Shown: positions 29,447-47,484, counted from the stretch's first letter. The stretch is DNA of 64,000 bases from Marinimicrobium hydrolyticum (GCF_030848505.1 NZ_JAVDDU010000011.1:49257-113256); one strand, 5' to 3'. Notes: generated from the letters alone by a model not told the origin. Numbers and translations: made by a program.

Positions 29447-29638
29447 TTAATTACCTGCCTTCTGTTTAAGCACCGTCTTGATTCGAGCAATATCTCTGCG
29501 ATTCTGCCGCAGCAAGTGGGTCTGGCCCAACTGGCCAGTCGCCGCCTGCATGCGAAGCTTAAACTGCTCTTTCATTTGATCGAGCAGCTCGCTGTTCAAT
29601 TCTTCAACGGTTTTTCGCTCGAGTTCTGAAGCTTTCAT
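29447..29638 (-). CDS. rpmC: 50S ribosomal protein L29
   Basis: 63 residues, same as E. coli; a two-helix protein ([20 protein letters not shown] ... [15 protein letters not shown]) at the tunnel exit that helps dock trigger factor and SRP. Its ATG shares one base with the rplP stop codon, so translation is coupled. Confidence 0.96.
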   Translation of the reverse strand: MKASELERKTVEELNSELLDQMKEQFKLRMQAATGQLGQTHLLRQNRRDIARIKTVLKQKAGN

Positions 29639-30051
29639 TACATCACCGACCGTTTTACGAATGTTGTAGTAATAGGCAGCTTAGCCGCGGCCAGTGAGAA
29701 AGCTTCCCGGGCGAGCTCTTCGCTCACACCGTCCATCTCATAGAGAACCTTCCCAGGGCGAATCTGTGCTACCCAATATTCAACGTTACCTTTACCTTTA
29801 CCCTGACGAACTTCCAGAGGCTTCTCGGTAATGGGCTTATCCGGGAACACGCGGATCCAGATTTTACCGCCACGCTTAATGTGACGTGTCATCGCACGAC
29901 GAGCCGCCTCAATTTGACGCGCCGTCAGACGACCCCGACCAGTTGCCTTCAAGCCAAAATCACCAAAGCTTACTTTGGAGCCACGATGGGCTAAGCCGCG
30001 GTTGCGGCCCTTCATTTGCTTGCGAAACTTCGTACGCTTTGGTTGCAGCAT
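29638..30051 (-). CDS. rplP: 50S ribosomal protein L16
   Basis: 137 residues (E. coli 136). [20 protein letters not shown] and the [24 protein letters not shown] core are diagnostic. L16 contacts tRNA at the A site. Note that the arginine hydroxylated in E. coli L16 lies in the conserved middle segment. Confidence 0.97.
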   Translation of the reverse strand: MLQPKRTKFRKQMKGRNRGLAHRGSKVSFGDFGLKATGRGRLTARQIEAARRAMTRHIKRGGKIWIRVFPDKPITEKPLEVRQGKGKGNVEYWVAQIRPGKVLYEMDGVSEELAREAFSLAAAKLPITTTFVKRSVM

Positions 30052-30063
30052 CTTGCGTACCCC

Positions 30064-30744
30064 TTACTTAGCTTTAGAGCCTTTTTTCTTAGGCGTAGCG
30101 TCAGCTTCAACTTCGTTGCCGATGACTTCGCCCTTGAAAATCCAAACTTTCACACCGATGATCCCGTAGGTAGTGGACGCTTCGGCCGCGGAGTAATCTA
30201 TGTCCGCCCGCAGAGTGTGCAGGGGCACACGACCTTCACGATACCACTCGCTACGTGCAATCTCGGCACCACCCAGGCGACCACCCACCTGAATTTTGAT
30301 ACCTTCCGCACCCTGACGCATGGCGTTTTGAACGGCACGCTTCATGGCTCGGCGGAACATCACACGACGCTCCAGCTGTTGCGCAACATTTTGAGCCACA
30401 AGAGCAGCATCCAGATCAGGCTTACGAATCTCTTCGATATTGATGTGCACGGGCACACCCATTTGCCTGCTCACTTCAGCGCGCAACTTGTCGACATCCT
30501 CGCCCTTCTTGCCGATCACAATCCCCGGACGAGCCGTATGAATAGTGATGCGAGCAGTATTGGCTGGCCGCTCAATATCGACGCGACTAACGGATGCACT
30601 GGCCAACTTTTTCAAGATGTAGGCGCGCACGCTCAAATCGTTGTTTAGTTTGTCTGCATAGTTATCATCGCCGGCATACCATATAGAGGTGTGCTTCTTG
30701 ACGATACCCAGACGAATACCTGTCGGATGTACTTTCTGACCCAT
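30064..30744 (-). CDS. rpsC: 30S ribosomal protein S3
   Basis: 226 residues (E. coli 233). [20 protein letters not shown] starts it; the KH domain GXXG is seen in [17 protein letters not shown]. Part of the mRNA entry helicase site with S4 and S5. The C-terminal tail is lysine-rich. Confidence 0.97.
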   Translation of the reverse strand: MGQKVHPTGIRLGIVKKHTSIWYAGDDNYADKLNNDLSVRAYILKKLASASVSRVDIERPANTARITIHTARPGIVIGKKGEDVDKLRAEVSRQMGVPVHINIEEIRKPDLDAALVAQNVAQQLERRVMFRRAMKRAVQNAMRQGAEGIKIQVGGRLGGAEIARSEWYREGRVPLHTLRADIDYSAAEASTTYGIIGVKVWIFKGEVIGNEVEADATPKKKGSKAK

Positions 30745-30757
30745 AACGCCTGCTCTC

Positions 30758-31090
30758 TTACTGGTCGGCTACTTTTACGGTGATATGACAAGTGCGCTTA
30801 AGGATGCGATCAGCCCGACCTTTGGCGCGCGGCTTGATACGCTTCATATGCAAGCCCTCATCGACAAAGATCGTAGAAACCTTCAACTCGTCAACATCAG
30901 CGCCTTCGTTATGCTCTGCATTGGCAATCGCAGACTCAAGCACTTTCTTAATCAACGCAGCGCCCTTCTTCGGGCTAAAGGCCAAAAGGTCAAGAGCCTC
31001 TTCTACGCCTTTCCCGCGAATCTGATCGGCCACCAGGCGCGCTTTCTGCGCTGACAGGCGAGCACCGCTCAATTTTGCTGCTACTTCCAT
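30758..31090 (-). CDS. rplV: 50S ribosomal protein L22
   Basis: 110 residues, same as E. coli. [20 protein letters not shown] and the extended hairpin [20 protein letters not shown] line the exit tunnel near the macrolide site. Tip loop looks normal, with no insertion. Confidence 0.97.
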   Translation of the reverse strand: MEVAAKLSGARLSAQKARLVADQIRGKGVEEALDLLAFSPKKGAALIKKVLESAIANAEHNEGADVDELKVSTIFVDEGLHMKRIKPRAKGRADRILKRTCHITVKVADQ

Positions 31091-31117
31091 CGTGTTACCT
31101 CGTAGGCACTTAAGCGC

Positions 31118-31396
31118 TTAGCGCTTCTTAGCTTTCTTATCTGCAACATGGCCCCGATACGTGCGGGTGGCTGCAAATTCGCCCAGTTTATGTCCAACCA
31201 TCTCTTCGTTAACCAGAACTGGCACGTGCTGACGACCGTTATGCACCGCGAGGGTCAGACCCACCATTTCCGGCATAACCATCGAGCGCCGCGACCAAGT
31301 TTTGATTGGACGACGATCATTACTTTCGATCGCTGTTTCGACCTTCTTTATCAGGTGAAGATCGATAAAAGGACCTTTCTTCAGTGAACGTGGCAC
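31118..31396 (-). CDS. rpsS: 30S ribosomal protein S19
   Basis: 92 residues, same as E. coli. [20 protein letters not shown] and [20 protein letters not shown] are diagnostic. Works with S13 in the head of the 30S subunit. Confidence 0.97.
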   Translation of the reverse strand: MPRSLKKGPFIDLHLIKKVETAIESNDRRPIKTWSRRSMVMPEMVGLTLAVHNGRQHVPVLVNEEMVGHKLGEFAATRTYRGHVADKKAKKR

Positions 31397-31429
31397 TGTT
31401 GCTTCCTCACTCAGCTGGTAGATTGTCGC

Positions 31430-32257
<828 letters not shown>

Positions 32258-32270
32258 TGCAACAATCCTC

Positions 32271-32567
32271 TTACTCAGCTACCGCAAAGTCGATATCCTG
32301 ACCCTGCTCGAGACGAACGTATGCTTTTTTCCAGTCACTGCGTCTGCCAACACCAAAACGGGTACGCTTGGTCTTACCCTTGACGTTTAGGACACGCACT
32401 TGCTCAACTTTTACATCGAACAACGCCTGAACAGCATGCTTAATTTCTAGCTTGGTGGCATCCGGCAAAACTTTGAACACCACTTGGTTGCCAGCCTCGG
32501 AAGCCATGGAAGCTTTTTCGGACACTACCGGGCCCAGCAACACTTTATAGATACGCTCACGGTTCAT
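32271..32567 (-). CDS. rplW: 50S ribosomal protein L23
   Basis: 98 residues (E. coli 100). It starts [20 protein letters not shown]; the exit-tunnel docking site for trigger factor and SRP. Start overlaps the rplD stop by four bases (ATGA), so translation is coupled. Confidence 0.97.
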   Translation of the reverse strand: MNRERIYKVLLGPVVSEKASMASEAGNQVVFKVLPDATKLEIKHAVQALFDVKVEQVRVLNVKGKTKRTRFGVGRRSDWKKAYVRLEQGQDIDFAVAE

Positions 32568-33178
32568 GCCAGAATCTCCTCGAATTTTTTCAGGGCCGGA
32601 ACAGTCATCACGACCTTGTCGAACCCGACCAGGGATACTGGATCGACGCCTTGAACATCACTCACTGCAACTTTATGAAGGTTGCGGGAAGCCAAGTAAA
32701 GGTTCTCACTAACTTCTTCTGTCACAATCAACGCCTCAGACAGGTCGAACTGAGCAAGCTTCTGCACCAGATCTTTGGTCTTGGGGGCTTCGAGCTCGAA
32801 GGCCTCAACCACAACCAAACGCTCTTGGCGATTCAGTTCGGACAGAATGCAGCGCAGCGCCGCCCGATACATTTTCTTGTTCAGCTTTTGCTCAAAATCC
32901 CGAGGCTTAGCAGCAAACGTCACACCACCTGAACGCCAGATGGGGCTGCGAATGGTGCCAGCACGAGCGCGACCGGTACCCTTTTGGCGCCAGGGCTTCT
33001 TACCGCCACCGGACACTTCTGCGCGAGTTTTCTGCGCCTTGGTACCCTGACGTGCGCCGGCCATGTAAGCCACCACTGCCTGATGCACCAAGTCTTGATT
33101 AAATTCTTTACCGAAAGCTACCTCAGACACGCTTACCGTACCTTTGGCGCCACCGGGAGTCACAATATTTAATTCCAT
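32564..33178 (-). CDS. rplD: 50S ribosomal protein L4
   Basis: 204 residues (E. coli 201). [10 protein letters not shown] with a strong GGAG upstream fixes the start at 33178. The long loop [20 protein letters not shown] reaches into the exit tunnel. In E. coli L4 also represses the S10 operon through the leader; the leader here (about 85 nt before rpsJ) is short. Confidence 0.96.
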   Translation of the reverse strand: MELNIVTPGGAKGTVSVSEVAFGKEFNQDLVHQAVVAYMAGARQGTKAQKTRAEVSGGGKKPWRQKGTGRARAGTIRSPIWRSGGVTFAAKPRDFEQKLNKKMYRAALRCILSELNRQERLVVVEAFELEAPKTKDLVQKLAQFDLSEALIVTEEVSENLYLASRNLHKVAVSDVQGVDPVSLVGFDKVVMTVPALKKFEEILA

Positions 33179-33197
33179 GGTCGTTTCTCCTCGGACA

Positions 33198-33842
33198 TTA
33201 ACCGTTACTGCGCGCTTTGACTGCCAGACGCACGATGACGTCACTACCGGGAGCACCAGGTATCGCCCCCTTTACCAGCAGTAAATTACGCTCAGCATCG
33301 ACCCTGACCACCTCTAGATTCTGAACGGTGACCCGCTCGGAACCCATGTGACCAGCCATCTTTTTGCCCTTAAAGACACGACCCGGAGTCTGACATTGTC
33401 CGATAGAACCGGGCGCACGATGAGAAAGTGAGTTACCGTGGGTCGCGTCTTGCATGGAAAAATTCCAACGCTTTACGACACCGGCAAAACCTTTACCCTT
33501 GGAAGAGCCGGTAACGTCGATTTTCTGTCCCGCCTCAAAAGCGTCCACAGTAATCTCGCCACCAACTTCAAAAGCTTCTTGATTGTCGTTACGCAATTCC
33601 CACAAACCGCGACCTGCTTCAGCATTAGCTTTAGCGAAGTGGCCGGCAAGGGGCTTGCCAACGCGTGAGGCACGACGAGACCCTACGGTGACCTGCACAG
33701 CAGAGTAACCGTCGGTTTCTACATTCTTGACCTGGGTGATGCGATTGGGAGAAACCTCAATCACAGAAACAGGAATGGAAACACCATCATCGGTAAATAT
33801 ACGAGTCATGCCGCTCTTGCGGCCGACAATACCAATCGTCAT
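33198..33842 (-). CDS. rplC: 50S ribosomal protein L3
   Basis: 214 residues (E. coli 209). [19 protein letters not shown] and the central loop [20 protein letters not shown], whose second glutamine corresponds to the residue methylated by PrmB, identify it. It reaches the peptidyl transferase centre. 100 bp separate it from rpsJ. Confidence 0.97.
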   Translation of the reverse strand: MTIGIVGRKSGMTRIFTDDGVSIPVSVIEVSPNRITQVKNVETDGYSAVQVTVGSRRASRVGKPLAGHFAKANAEAGRGLWELRNDNQEAFEVGGEITVDAFEAGQKIDVTGSSKGKGFAGVVKRWNFSMQDATHGNSLSHRAPGSIGQCQTPGRVFKGKKMAGHMGSERVTVQNLEVVRVDAERNLLLVKGAIPGAPGSDVIVRLAVKARSNG

Positions 33843-33942
33843 GTTGCTAACCTCTCAGTGTACGGGGCTTTTACCCGCTATGGCCGCCCATTTCAGAGCG
33901 TTACACAGCTTGGCCACACCTGCGACCAAGCCTTAACATTTA

Positions 33943-34376
<434 letters not shown>

Positions 34377-34448
34377 GGGAAATACCAAAGACTGGCCTAA
34401 ATATTTACTTGTCCGCCAAAAAACATTAAAAATCAGAAAGTTACATAA

Positions 34449-34476
34449 AAAAAGGGCCTCCACAGAGGCCCTTTTT
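34449..34476 (-). terminator. Terminator after the first tuf gene
   Basis: AAAAAGGGCCTC and GAGGCCCTTTTT form a 12-bp stem with a 4-base loop, 15 bp past the tuf stop. It ends the rpsL-rpsG-fusA-tuf operon, so the S10 operon depends on its own promoter. Confidence 0.93.
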
Positions 34477-34491
34477 CCGGCATAGCCAGAT

Positions 34492-35718
34492 TTACTCGAT
34501 AATCTTAGCTACCACGCCCGCACCTACGGTACGGCCACCTTCGCGAACTGCGAAGCGCAAACCGTCTTCCATGGCGATGGGGTGAATCAGAGTGACGTCC
34601 ATTTTGACGTTGTCACCCGGCATAACCATTTCTACGCCCTCAGGCAGCTCACAAGCGCCTGTTACGTCGGTGGTGCGGAAGTAGAACTGCGGACGATAGC
34701 CTTTGAAGAACGGGGTGTGACGACCACCTTCTTCTTTAGACAGTACGTACACTTCGGCTTCAAACTTAACGTGCGGCTTCACTGAGCCGGGCTTGACCAA
34801 TACTTGGCCACGCTCAACTTCGTCGCGCTTGGTGCCGCGCAGCAACACACCCACGTTTTCACCGGCACGACCTTCGTCGAGCATTTTGCGGAACATTTCC
34901 ACACCGGTACAAACGGTTTTGGTGGTGTCTTTCAGGCCCACGATCTCGAGCTCTTCACCGACTTTAACGATGCCACGCTCAACACGACCGGTCACAACGG
35001 TACCGCGACCAGAGATGGAGAATACGTCTTCTACGGGCATCAGGAATGGCTGATCAATAGCGCGCTCGGGCTCGGGGATGTAAGCATCCAGAGTCTCAAC
35101 CAGCTTTTTAACAGCGGTGGTGCCCAGCTCGTTGTCGTCTTCGCCGTTCAGGGCCATCAAGGCAGAACCGGCAATGATCGGAGTGTCGTCGCCTGGGAAC
35201 TCGTAGGTCTCGAGCAGCTCACGCAGCTCCATTTCCACCAGCTCCAGCATTTCGTTGTACTCGTCGGTACCAACACCGCCACAGTCTTCAGCCAGCAAGT
35301 CGGCTTTGTTCAGGAATACGACGATAAAAGGAACGCCTACCTGACGAGACAGCAGGATGTGCTCGCGAGTTTGCGGCATGGGGCCATCGGTGGCACCACA
35401 AACCAGAATAGCGCCGTCCATTTGAGCGGCACCGGTGATCATGTTTTTCACGTAGTCGGCGTGACCCGGGCAGTCCACGTGTGCGTAGTGACGCGTGGGC
35501 GAGTCATATTCCACGTGGGAGGTGGCGATAGTGATACCGCGCTCACGCTCTTCCGGGGCATTGTCGATACCGTCGAAGGCCACGGCTGCACCGCTACCCC
35601 AAACTTCGTGACACACGCGGGTCAGCGCCGCGGTCAGGGTGGTTTTACCGTGGTCTACGTGACCGATGGTGCCCACGTTGACGTGGGGCTTCTTCCGCTC
35701 AAACTTCTCTTTAGCCAC
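34492..35718 (-). CDS. tufA: Elongation factor Tu, copy 1 (str operon)
   Basis: The 408-residue GTPase delivers aminoacyl-tRNA to the ribosome. G motifs [18 protein letters not shown] and NKAD are present, with the effector Thr in [14 protein letters not shown]. It is about 14 residues longer than E. coli EF-Tu, mostly in the segment containing [18 protein letters not shown] near the end of the G domain, a common variant in marine gammaproteobacteria. The protein is identical to that of the second copy at 51284-52510; the nucleotide differences are silent and confined to the ends of the gene. 32 bp after fusA. Confidence 0.98.
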   Translation of the reverse strand: MAKEKFERKKPHVNVGTIGHVDHGKTTLTAALTRVCHEVWGSGAAVAFDGIDNAPEERERGITIATSHVEYDSPTRHYAHVDCPGHADYVKNMITGAAQMDGAILVCGATDGPMPQTREHILLSRQVGVPFIVVFLNKADLLAEDCGGVGTDEYNEMLELVEMELRELLETYEFPGDDTPIIAGSALMALNGEDDNELGTTAVKKLVETLDAYIPEPERAIDQPFLMPVEDVFSISGRGTVVTGRVERGIVKVGEELEIVGLKDTTKTVCTGVEMFRKMLDEGRAGENVGVLLRGTKRDEVERGQVLVKPGSVKPHVKFEAEVYVLSKEEGGRHTPFFKGYRPQFYFRTTDVTGACELPEGVEMVMPGDNVKMDVTLIHPIAMEDGLRFAVREGGRTVGAGVVAKIIE

Positions 35719-35750
35719 TGTATTAATCCTCTAAATTAGCAAATCAACAA

Positions 35751-37871
35751 TTAGTCTTTAGCCACTTGGCTCTTGGCAATCACTTCGTCGGCAACGTTAC
35801 GAGGCGCTTCGGCGTAGTGCAGGAACTCCATGGTGTACGTAGCACGACCCTGGGTAGCGGAACGCAGGTCGGTCGCGTAACCGAACATCTCGGCCAGCGG
35901 CACCTCAGCGTTCACAATCTTACCCATGCCCACGCTTTCTTCCATACCCAAAATAATGCCGCGACGACGGTTGAGATCACCCACCACGTCACCCATGTTC
36001 TCTTCGGGTGTTACAACTTCCACCTTCATCATTGGCTCTAGCAAAACGGCGCCGCCTTGCTGGGCCAACTTCTTGGTCGCCATGGACGCAGCAATTTTAA
36101 AGGCCATCTCGTTGGAGTCAACATCATGGAACGAACCGTCGTACAGGGTCGCCTTAAGGCCCAGGAGCGGGTAACCAGCCAGAACACCGTTCTGCATCTG
36201 CTCTGCAATACCTTTTTGGACGGCCGGAATGTACTCTTTGGGTACGGTACCGCCAACGATTTCGTTCACGAACTGCAAACCTTCCGCATCGGCATCTTCG
36301 CCCGGCGCAAAACGGATCCAGACGTGACCGTACTGACCGCGACCACCGGATTGACGCACAAACTTGCCTTCGATTTCACAGGTATTCTGAATCCGCTCAC
36401 GGTAAGCCACTTGCGGCTTACCGATATTGGCTTCTACCTTGAACTCGCGACGCATGCGGTCAACGATAATGTCCAGGTGCAACTCACCCATACCGGAAAT
36501 AATGGTTTGGCCAGTTTCTTCGTCAGTCTTAACCTGGAAGGAGGGATCTTCCTGAGCCAACTTACCCAACGCCACACCCATTTTTTCTTGGTCAGCTTTA
36601 GTTTTGGGCTCAACAGCCACAGAAATGACCGGATCCGGGAATTCCATGCGCTCCAGAGTGATGACATTGTTGACGTCACACAGGGTGTCCCCAGTGGTTA
36701 CGTCTTTCAGGCCTACAGCAGCAGCGATATCACCGGAAAGTACTTCTTTAATCTCTTCCCGGTTGTTGGCGTGCATTTGCACCATACGACCAACACGCTC
36801 TTTCTTGCTCTTAACCGGGTTGTAAACGGAGTCACCAGAATTCAGCTTGCCCGAATACACACGGAAGAAGGTCAGCGTGCCCACAAAGGGGTCAGTAGCG
36901 ATCTTAAATGCCAAGGCCGAAAAGGGAGCATCGTCGTCCGCTTCCCGCACCGCCACAGTATCTTTACCGTCGTCCAGAATACCTTCGATAGCACGCACCT
37001 GGTTTGGAGCGGGCAGATACTCGATAACCGCATCCAATACGGCTTGCACGCCCTTGTTCTTAAAGGCGGATCCACCCAGCACCAAAACAATTTCGTTGGC
37101 CAGGGTGCGCGCGCGAAGACCGAATTTGATCTCCTCAACCGTCAGCTCACCACCTTCCAGGTACTTTTCCATCAGCTCTTCGCTGCCTTCAGCAGCCGCC
37201 TCAATCAGGTTTTCGCGCAACTCGTCGCACGTGTCCTTAATATCAGCCGGGATGTCGCCATACTCAAAGGTCATACCCTGGTCCGCTTCGCTCCAGAGGA
37301 TGGCTTTCATCAGCACCAGATCGACGACACCTTTAAAATCTTCTTCGCTACCAATGGTCATTTGAATGGGGACAGCCGTGGCACCCAAACGGGTTCTCAG
37401 CTGCTCGACCACACGCAAATAGTTGGCACCGGTACGGTCCATTTTATTGACGAACACCATGCGTGGCACTTCGTACTTGTTGGCCTGACGCCACACAGTC
37501 TCGGTCTGAGGCTGAACACCAGAGGAGCCACACAGCACGACTACCGCTCCATCGAGAACCCGCAGAGAACGCTCAACTTCAATGGTAAAGTCAACGTGTC
37601 CCGGCGTATCGATGATGTTCACGCGATGCTCATCGAACTGCTGCTGCATACCACTCCAGAAACAGGTGGTAGCGGCTGAAGTGATGGTGATCCCACGCTC
37701 CTGCTCTTGCTCCATCCAGTCCATAGTGGCGGCACCCTCGTGCACCTCACCCAACTTGTGCGACAGACCGGTATAAAACAAGACGCGCTCGGTAGTTGTC
37801 GTTTTACCAGCGTCAACGTGGGCACATATACCGATGTTGCGGTAGCGTGCGATAGGAGTTTTACGTGCCAC
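35751..37871 (-). CDS. fusA: Elongation factor G
   Basis: The 706-residue translocase GTPase (E. coli 704). [20 protein letters not shown] and [10 protein letters not shown] are the G motifs; [15 protein letters not shown] marks domain III/IV and [16 protein letters not shown] sequence domain IV. The start is GTG at 37871 with GGAG eight bases upstream; a longer in-frame reading to 37949 has no ribosome site. 81 bp after rpsG. Confidence 0.98.
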   Translation of the reverse strand: MARKTPIARYRNIGICAHVDAGKTTTTERVLFYTGLSHKLGEVHEGAATMDWMEQEQERGITITSAATTCFWSGMQQQFDEHRVNIIDTPGHVDFTIEVERSLRVLDGAVVVLCGSSGVQPQTETVWRQANKYEVPRMVFVNKMDRTGANYLRVVEQLRTRLGATAVPIQMTIGSEEDFKGVVDLVLMKAILWSEADQGMTFEYGDIPADIKDTCDELRENLIEAAAEGSEELMEKYLEGGELTVEEIKFGLRARTLANEIVLVLGGSAFKNKGVQAVLDAVIEYLPAPNQVRAIEGILDDGKDTVAVREADDDAPFSALAFKIATDPFVGTLTFFRVYSGKLNSGDSVYNPVKSKKERVGRMVQMHANNREEIKEVLSGDIAAAVGLKDVTTGDTLCDVNNVITLERMEFPDPVISVAVEPKTKADQEKMGVALGKLAQEDPSFQVKTDEETGQTIISGMGELHLDIIVDRMRREFKVEANIGKPQVAYRERIQNTCEIEGKFVRQSGGRGQYGHVWIRFAPGEDADAEGLQFVNEIVGGTVPKEYIPAVQKGIAEQMQNGVLAGYPLLGLKATLYDGSFHDVDSNEMAFKIAASMATKKLAQQGGAVLLEPMMKVEVVTPEENMGDVVGDLNRRRGIILGMEESVGMGKIVNAEVPLAEMFGYATDLRSATQGRATYTMEFLHYAEAPRNVADEVIAKSQVAKD

Positions 37872-37952
37872 GGCTGTATCTCCAATATTGCAAATTCGTA
37901 ATAAAGTAAAAAGGCAGCGTGATGCTGCCTCCTTACTCACATCACACAACCC

Positions 37953-38423
37953 TTAGAAGCGGAAGTGTGAGAAAGCCTTGTTGGCTTCGGCCATGCGATG
38001 AACGTCTTCACGCTTGCGCACCGCGTTGCCCTTGCCCTGTGACGCATCCATCAGCTCACCGGCCAAACGCTGGGGCATGGATTTTTCACCGCGGTTACGC
38101 GAGAAATCCACCAACCAGCGCATCGCCAGAGCGGTACGACGAGAGGGGCGTACTTCTACCGGAACCTGGTAGGTCGCGCCACCCACACGGCGGGATTTCA
38201 CTTCCACCAGCGGCGCGATGTTTTCCAGCGCCTCATCGAACACCTCGATGGGGTCACGATTGCTCTTGGCCTTAACTTCGGCCAGCGCACCGTAGACAAT
38301 TTTTTCGGCAACAGATTTCTTACCACTGATCATTACGTGGTTCATAAATTTCGCCAGGGTTACATTGCCGTATTTCGGATCCGGCAAAATCTCGCGCTTG
38401 GCGACAACTCTTCTTCTTGGCAT
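37953..38423 (-). CDS. rpsG: 30S ribosomal protein S7
   Basis: 156 residues. [40 protein letters not shown] and the end [11 protein letters not shown] are diagnostic. S7 nucleates the 30S head; in E. coli it represses the str operon at the rpsL-rpsG junction. The 125-bp junction here is long enough for such a site, but I did not fold it. Confidence 0.97.
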   Translation of the reverse strand: MPRRRVVAKREILPDPKYGNVTLAKFMNHVMISGKKSVAEKIVYGALAEVKAKSNRDPIEVFDEALENIAPLVEVKSRRVGGATYQVPVEVRPSRRTALAMRWLVDFSRNRGEKSMPQRLAGELMDASQGKGNAVRKREDVHRMAEANKAFSHFRF

Positions 38424-38548
38424 GTTAATAGCCTCTCTTCAGGAATGACCCAAGACGAAAGCCTGATTACCGGCTTTGCTTGGCCTTACTCGGTTCTCAC
38501 TGGCTGACGGCCAGCTTAGCTCCGAAAACGTAGTCCAGTAAGCTGCGC

Positions 38549-38920
38549 TTACTTAGGACGCTTGGTACCGTATTTGGAACGACCCTGCTTACGGTTGCTG
38601 ACACCAGAGGTATCCAGCGAACCACGCACGGTGTGATAACGAACACCCGGCAAGTCTTTTACACGACCGCCGCGAATCAGCACCACGCTGTGCTCCTGCA
38701 AGTTGTGCCCTTCACCACCAATATAGGAAGAAACTTCAAAACCGTTGGTCAAACGCACACGGCATACTTTCCGTAGCGCTGAGTTCGGCTTTTTCGGGGT
38801 GGTGGTATAAACGCGGGTACAGACACCGCGCTTTTGCGGGTTGCCTTGCAGAGCAGGTACATCGCTCTTTTGAACCTTACGTTTTCTCGGCTTACGAACC
38901 AACTGGTTGATCGTTGCCAT
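38549..38920 (-). CDS. rpsL: 30S ribosomal protein S12
   Basis: 123 residues (E. coli 124). Lys-43 in [12 protein letters not shown] and Lys-88 in [11 protein letters not shown] are the wild-type residues at the classic streptomycin-resistance positions; the Asp next to Lys-88 is the methylthiolation site. ATG at 38920 is canonical ([15 protein letters not shown]). First gene of the str operon. Confidence 0.98.
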   Translation of the reverse strand: MATINQLVRKPRKRKVQKSDVPALQGNPQKRGVCTRVYTTTPKKPNSALRKVCRVRLTNGFEVSSYIGGEGHNLQEHSVVLIRGGRVKDLPGVRYHTVRGSLDTSGVSNRKQGRSKYGTKRPK

Positions 38921-38935
38921 GAAAATAAACTCCAC

Positions 38936-38963
38936 AAAAATAAAAACGCCTTCCCGGGAAGGC
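38936..38963 (-). terminator. Terminator-like hairpin in the rpsL leader
   Basis: A 16-bp perfect palindrome (38948-38963; stem GCCTTC/GAAGGC with a CCGG loop) is followed on the minus strand by GTTTTTATTTTT (38947-38936). It lies between the rpsL promoter and the ribosome-binding site, 16 bp before the ATG. It could end rpoBC read-through or attenuate rpsL. Confidence 0.65.
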
Positions 38964-39019
38964 CAGATTAAAGGGATCGGAAACTCCCGACCCCCCACTT
39001 AGGCAAAAGTGGGTGGCGC

Positions 39020-39048
39020 ATTGTAATGACGCCACCCCGCCACGTCAA
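39020..39048 (-). promoter_or_regulatory. Promoter of the str operon (rpsL-rpsG-fusA-tuf)
   Basis: TTGACG (39043-39048), a 17-base spacer and TACAAT (39020-39025) on the minus strand, followed by a GC-rich discriminator GCGCC. The start site should be near 39013, about 93 nt before rpsL. Confidence 0.88.
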
Positions 39049-39078
39049 GCGAGCACCGCAGGTGCCCGCGCAACCAAC

Positions 39079-43305
<4,227 letters not shown>

Positions 43306-43398
43306 GGCGTTTTCTCCAGTAAGCTCCAGTGGGCATCAGTGCGGTAGGTCGCACAGCGGGACCCGCAGGTCCCGCACCGTTTTTACAACGCAGCAGGG

Positions 43399-46300
43399 CT
43401 AGTCGTCGTGCTCCAACTCCATGTTGATACCGAGCGAACGAATCTCTTTCACTAGTACATTGAAAGATTCCGGCATGCCCGGTTCCATGCGATGGTCGCC
43501 ATCGACGATGTTCTTGTACATTTTGGTACGGCCTGCAACGTCGTCCGACTTGACGGTAAGCATTTCCTGCAGGGTATAGGCGGCGCCATACGCCTCCAAG
43601 GCCCAGACCTCCATCTCCCCGAAACGCTGGCCACCAAACTGCGCCTTACCACCCAGCGGCTGCTGAGTAACCAGGCTATAGGAGCCGGTGGAACGAGCAT
43701 GCATTTTGTCATCCACCAAGTGGTTGAGCTTAAGCATGTACATGTAGCCGACGGTGACCGGACGAGTAAACTTGTCCCCGGTGCGGCCGTCGTAGAGTAT
43801 CGATTGGCCGGTGTCGGACAAATCCGCCAAACGCAGCAGTGCTTTAATTTCGTGCTCCTGGGCGCCGTCGAAGACCGGGGTTGCCATAGGCACGCCGCCA
43901 GTCAGGTTGCCGGCCAATTCAAGGATCTCCTGATCACTGAAAGAGTCCAGATCTTCTCGTGCCGCCACATCCCCGGTTTTGTTGTAAATCTCTTCTAGGA
44001 ACTTGCGGACTTCGCCCACGGCACGCTGCTCGCGCAACATGGCGTCAATCTTAACGCCCAGACCCTTGGCCGCCATGCCTAGGTGAGTTTCCAAAACCTG
44101 ACCCACGTTCATACGCGAGGGCACACCCAGAGGATTAAGCACGATATCTACGGGCTCACCCTTGTCGTCGTAGGGCATATCTTCCACGGGCATGATTACT
44201 GAAATCACACCTTTGTTACCGTGGCGACCTGCCATTTTGTCGCCCGGTTGGATACGGCGCTTAATGGCCAAATACACCTTGACGATTTTCAGTACGCCCG
44301 GCGCCAAATCGTCGCCGGTAGACAGCTTGCGCTTCTTGTCTTCGAAACGTTCGTCGAGAATCTTGCGACGCTCAGCCAACTGTTCTTCAGCACGGTCCAA
44401 TTGATCGTTGAGCGCATCGTCAGCCATACGGAGCTTAAAGAATTGCTCCTTGTCCATGGCTTCCAACTGCTCTTCGGTCAGCGCTTCGCCTTTCTTAACG
44501 CCTTTGCCGGAAGCAACTTTCTGCCCCAGCAAGCTGGCGCGCAAACGTCCAAACGTGGCCCGCTCAACAATACGGTACTCTTCGTTAAGGTCTTTGCGCA
44601 CTTCGTCCAGCTGCAGTTTTTCAATTTCCTTACTGCGCTGATCTTTCTCCAGACCGTCACGGGTGAATACCTGTACGTCGATCACAGTACCTTTAGTGCT
44701 GGAGGGCACACGTAGCGAGGTATCTTTAACGTCTGAGGCCTTTTCGCCAAAGATGGCACGCAGCAGCTTCTCTTCCGGTGTCAGCTGAGTTTCCCCTTTT
44801 GGAGTAACTTTACCGACCAGAATGTCGCCGCCACCGACCTCGGCACCAATGTATACGATGCCGGACTCATCCAACTTACTCAGGGCGCTTTCACCGACAT
44901 TAGGAATGTCAGCACTGATTTCCTCGCTGCCCAGCTTGGTATCGCGAGCGATACAAGTGAGCTCTTGGATATGGATACTGGTAAAGCGATCTTCCTGCAC
45001 CACGCGCTCGGACACCAGGATGGAGTCCTCGAAGTTGTAGCCATTCCAGGGCATAAAGGCGATGCGCATGTTTTGACCCAGCGCCAGTTCGCCCATATCC
45101 ACTGAAGGACCATCGGCCAGAATATCGCCGCGAGCAATCACATCACCTACGCGCACAATCGGGCGCTGGTTGATGCAAGTGTTTTGGTTGGAGCGGGTGT
45201 ACTTAATCAGGTTGTAGATGTCGACACCGGCTTCACCGGCTTCAACTTCATCATCGTGAACTTTGACCACAATCTTGCCAGCGTCCACGCTGTCCACGAC
45301 ACCACCATGTTGCGCCACCACACAAACGCCGGAGTCAGCCGCCACGTTGCGCTCCATACCCGTACCTACCACGGGCTTCTCAGCACGGAGGGTCGGCACG
45401 GCCTGACGTTGCATGTTTGAGCCCATGAGAGCGCGGTTGGCGTCATCGTGCTCCAGGAACGGAATCAGCGCCGCAGCCACGGATACTACCTGGCGAGCAG
45501 ACACGTCCATTAACTGGACCTCTTCCGGGCCTTTCAGGTTGAACTCGTTCTGGTGACGAACCGACACCAGCTCTTCGCACAACTTGCCTTTTTTGTCGAC
45601 TTTGGCCGACGCCTGGGCAATCACGTACTCGGCTTCGTTAATGGCAGACAGGAATTCGATATCGTCTGTCACTTTGCCGTCTACGACTTTGCGATAAGGC
45701 GTTTCCAAAAAGCCGTAGCTATTGGTGCGCGCGTAAGTCGCCAGAGAGTTGATCAAGCCAATGTTTGGCCCCTCAGGGGTCTCAATGGGACAGACACGAC
45801 CGTAGTGAGTCGGGTGAACGTCACGCACTTCAAAACCCGCGCGTTCGCGAGTCAAGCCACCTGGCCCTAATGCGGACACCCGACGCTTGTGAGTAACCTC
45901 GGACAAGGGGTTGTTTTGATCCATAAACTGAGACAGCTGAGAGGAGCCAAAGAACTCCTTTACGGCCGCGGCCACAGGCTTGGCGTTTATCAGGTCCTGA
46001 GGCATCAGGCCCTCGCTCTCCGCCATGGACAGACGCTCTTTTACAGCGCGCTCTACGCGTACCAGGCCAACCCGGAATTGGTTTTCAGCCATTTCGCCTA
46101 CGGAGCGAATCCGGCGGTTGCCCAAATGGTCAATATCGTCGGTAACGCCAATACCGTTGCGGATAGACACCAGAGTTTTCAGCACATCGACGATGTCGTC
46201 ATTGGACAGAGTGCTTTCGCCAGTTTCTTCTTCGCGACCCAAGCGACGGTTGAACTTCATCCGCCCAACAGCGGACAAGTCGTAGCGCTCAGGACTGAAG

Positions 46301-47484
46301 AACAGATTCTGGAACAGGGCTTCAGCGGATTCCTTAGTAGGAGGCTCGCCCGGGCGCATCATGCGGTAAATCTCAACCAGTGCTTCTAACTGAGTACGGG
46401 TCGGATCGGCGCGCAGAGTATCGGAAATGAACGGGCCACAGTCCAGTTCGTTGGTGTAGAGCGTCTCGATCTTGGTGATACCGGCTTTAGCCAGTGTCTC
46501 GAGCACGTCGAGAGTAATCTCAGTATTACACTCGAGCAGCAACTCGCCAGTCTTCTCGTCGATGACGTCTTTAGCCAAGGCGCGGCCCAACAGATACTCT
46601 GCAGGCACTTCCATTTGGTCGACACCCGCCTTCTCAAGCAGGCGAATGTGGCGGGCGGTAATACGCCGCCCTTCTTCGATGAGCACCTTGCCTTTCTTGT
46701 CTTTGATATCAAAGGTGGCCACGTCACCACGCAGTCGAGCGGGGACCACTTCGAAAACAAACTGGCCATTCTCGCCCATTTCGAAGGAGCTGTTCTCGAA
46801 GAACATTTCCAACATTTCCTGGGACGTGTAGCCGAGCGCACGCATTAAGATAGTCGCGGGCAATTTGCGGCGACGGTCAATACGTACGAATACCAAATCT
46901 TTGGGATCGAATTCGAAATCCAACCAAGAGCCACGGTAGGGAATGATCCGTGCCGAGTACAGCAGCTTGCCTGAAGAGTGTGTCTTGCCCTTATCGTGGT
47001 CGAAGAACACGCCAGGCGACCGGTGCAACTGGGAAACAATCACACGCTCGGTACCATTGATCACAAAGGTACCGTTTTCTGTCATGAGCGGAATTTCGCC
47101 CATGTAGACTTCTTGTTCTTTAATGTCTTTGATCGCTTTATTAGAAGACTCGCGATCGTAAATAATCAGCCGGACTTTGACTCGCAGGGGCACAGCGTAG
47201 GTAACGCCGCGCAGCATACACTCTTTAACGTCAAACACGCCTTTGCCAAGGCTGTAGCTGACGTACTCAAGTGCAGCGTTACCGGAATAACTCACAATTG
47301 GGAAAATCGAACGGAAGGCGGCGTGCAAACCTGAATCGCCCCGCTCCGAAGGAGGCGTGTCCGCCTGGGTGAACTTTCTGTATGAATCCAGCTGAATCGC
47401 CAATAGGTATGGAACATCCATGACGTGCGGCAGCTTGCCAAAATCCTTGCGGATACGTTTTTTCTCAGTGTATGAGTAGGCCAT
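43399..47484 (-). CDS. rpoB: RNA polymerase beta subunit
   Basis: 1361 residues (E. coli 1342). The rifampicin region [20 protein letters not shown]...[11 protein letters not shown] has wild-type residues at the usual resistance positions. [13 protein letters not shown] and the C-terminal switch/anchor [19 protein letters not shown] are typical. Preceded by a 237-bp spacer containing an attenuator. Confidence 0.98.
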   Translation of the reverse strand: MAYSYTEKKRIRKDFGKLPHVMDVPYLLAIQLDSYRKFTQADTPPSERGDSGLHAAFRSIFPIVSYSGNAALEYVSYSLGKGVFDVKECMLRGVTYAVPLRVKVRLIIYDRESSNKAIKDIKEQEVYMGEIPLMTENGTFVINGTERVIVSQLHRSPGVFFDHDKGKTHSSGKLLYSARIIPYRGSWLDFEFDPKDLVFVRIDRRRKLPATILMRALGYTSQEMLEMFFENSSFEMGENGQFVFEVVPARLRGDVATFDIKDKKGKVLIEEGRRITARHIRLLEKAGVDQMEVPAEYLLGRALAKDVIDEKTGELLLECNTEITLDVLETLAKAGITKIETLYTNELDCGPFISDTLRADPTRTQLEALVEIYRMMRPGEPPTKESAEALFQNLFFSPERYDLSAVGRMKFNRRLGREEETGESTLSNDDIVDVLKTLVSIRNGIGVTDDIDHLGNRRIRSVGEMAENQFRVGLVRVERAVKERLSMAESEGLMPQDLINAKPVAAAVKEFFGSSQLSQFMDQNNPLSEVTHKRRVSALGPGGLTRERAGFEVRDVHPTHYGRVCPIETPEGPNIGLINSLATYARTNSYGFLETPYRKVVDGKVTDDIEFLSAINEAEYVIAQASAKVDKKGKLCEELVSVRHQNEFNLKGPEEVQLMDVSARQVVSVAAALIPFLEHDDANRALMGSNMQRQAVPTLRAEKPVVGTGMERNVAADSGVCVVAQHGGVVDSVDAGKIVVKVHDDEVEAGEAGVDIYNLIKYTRSNQNTCINQRPIVRVGDVIARGDILADGPSVDMGELALGQNMRIAFMPWNGYNFEDSILVSERVVQEDRFTSIHIQELTCIARDTKLGSEEISADIPNVGESALSKLDESGIVYIGAEVGGGDILVGKVTPKGETQLTPEEKLLRAIFGEKASDVKDTSLRVPSSTKGTVIDVQVFTRDGLEKDQRSKEIEKLQLDEVRKDLNEEYRIVERATFGRLRASLLGQKVASGKGVKKGEALTEEQLEAMDKEQFFKLRMADDALNDQLDRAEEQLAERRKILDERFEDKKRKLSTGDDLAPGVLKIVKVYLAIKRRIQPGDKMAGRHGNKGVISVIMPVEDMPYDDKGEPVDIVLNPLGVPSRMNVGQVLETHLGMAAKGLGVKIDAMLREQRAVGEVRKFLEEIYNKTGDVAAREDLDSFSDQEILELAGNLTGGVPMATPVFDGAQEHEIKALLRLADLSDTGQSILYDGRTGDKFTRPVTVGYMYMLKLNHLVDDKMHARSTGSYSLVTQQPLGGKAQFGGQRFGEMEVWALEAYGAAYTLQEMLTVKSDDVAGRTKMYKNIVDGDHRMEPGMPESFNVLVKEIRSLGINMELEHDD

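Noticed and set aside
34804..35739. Long open frame (311 codons) antisense to tuf copy 1, and a 452-codon one antisense to tuf copy 2 (51374-52732)
   Set aside because: Produced by the codon bias of tuf; no ribosome site, low-complexity His/Val-rich product, and both shadows follow the same identical sequence.
36057..37679. 540-codon open frame antisense to fusA
   Set aside because: Mirror of the biased fusA reading frame; no start context or family resemblance.
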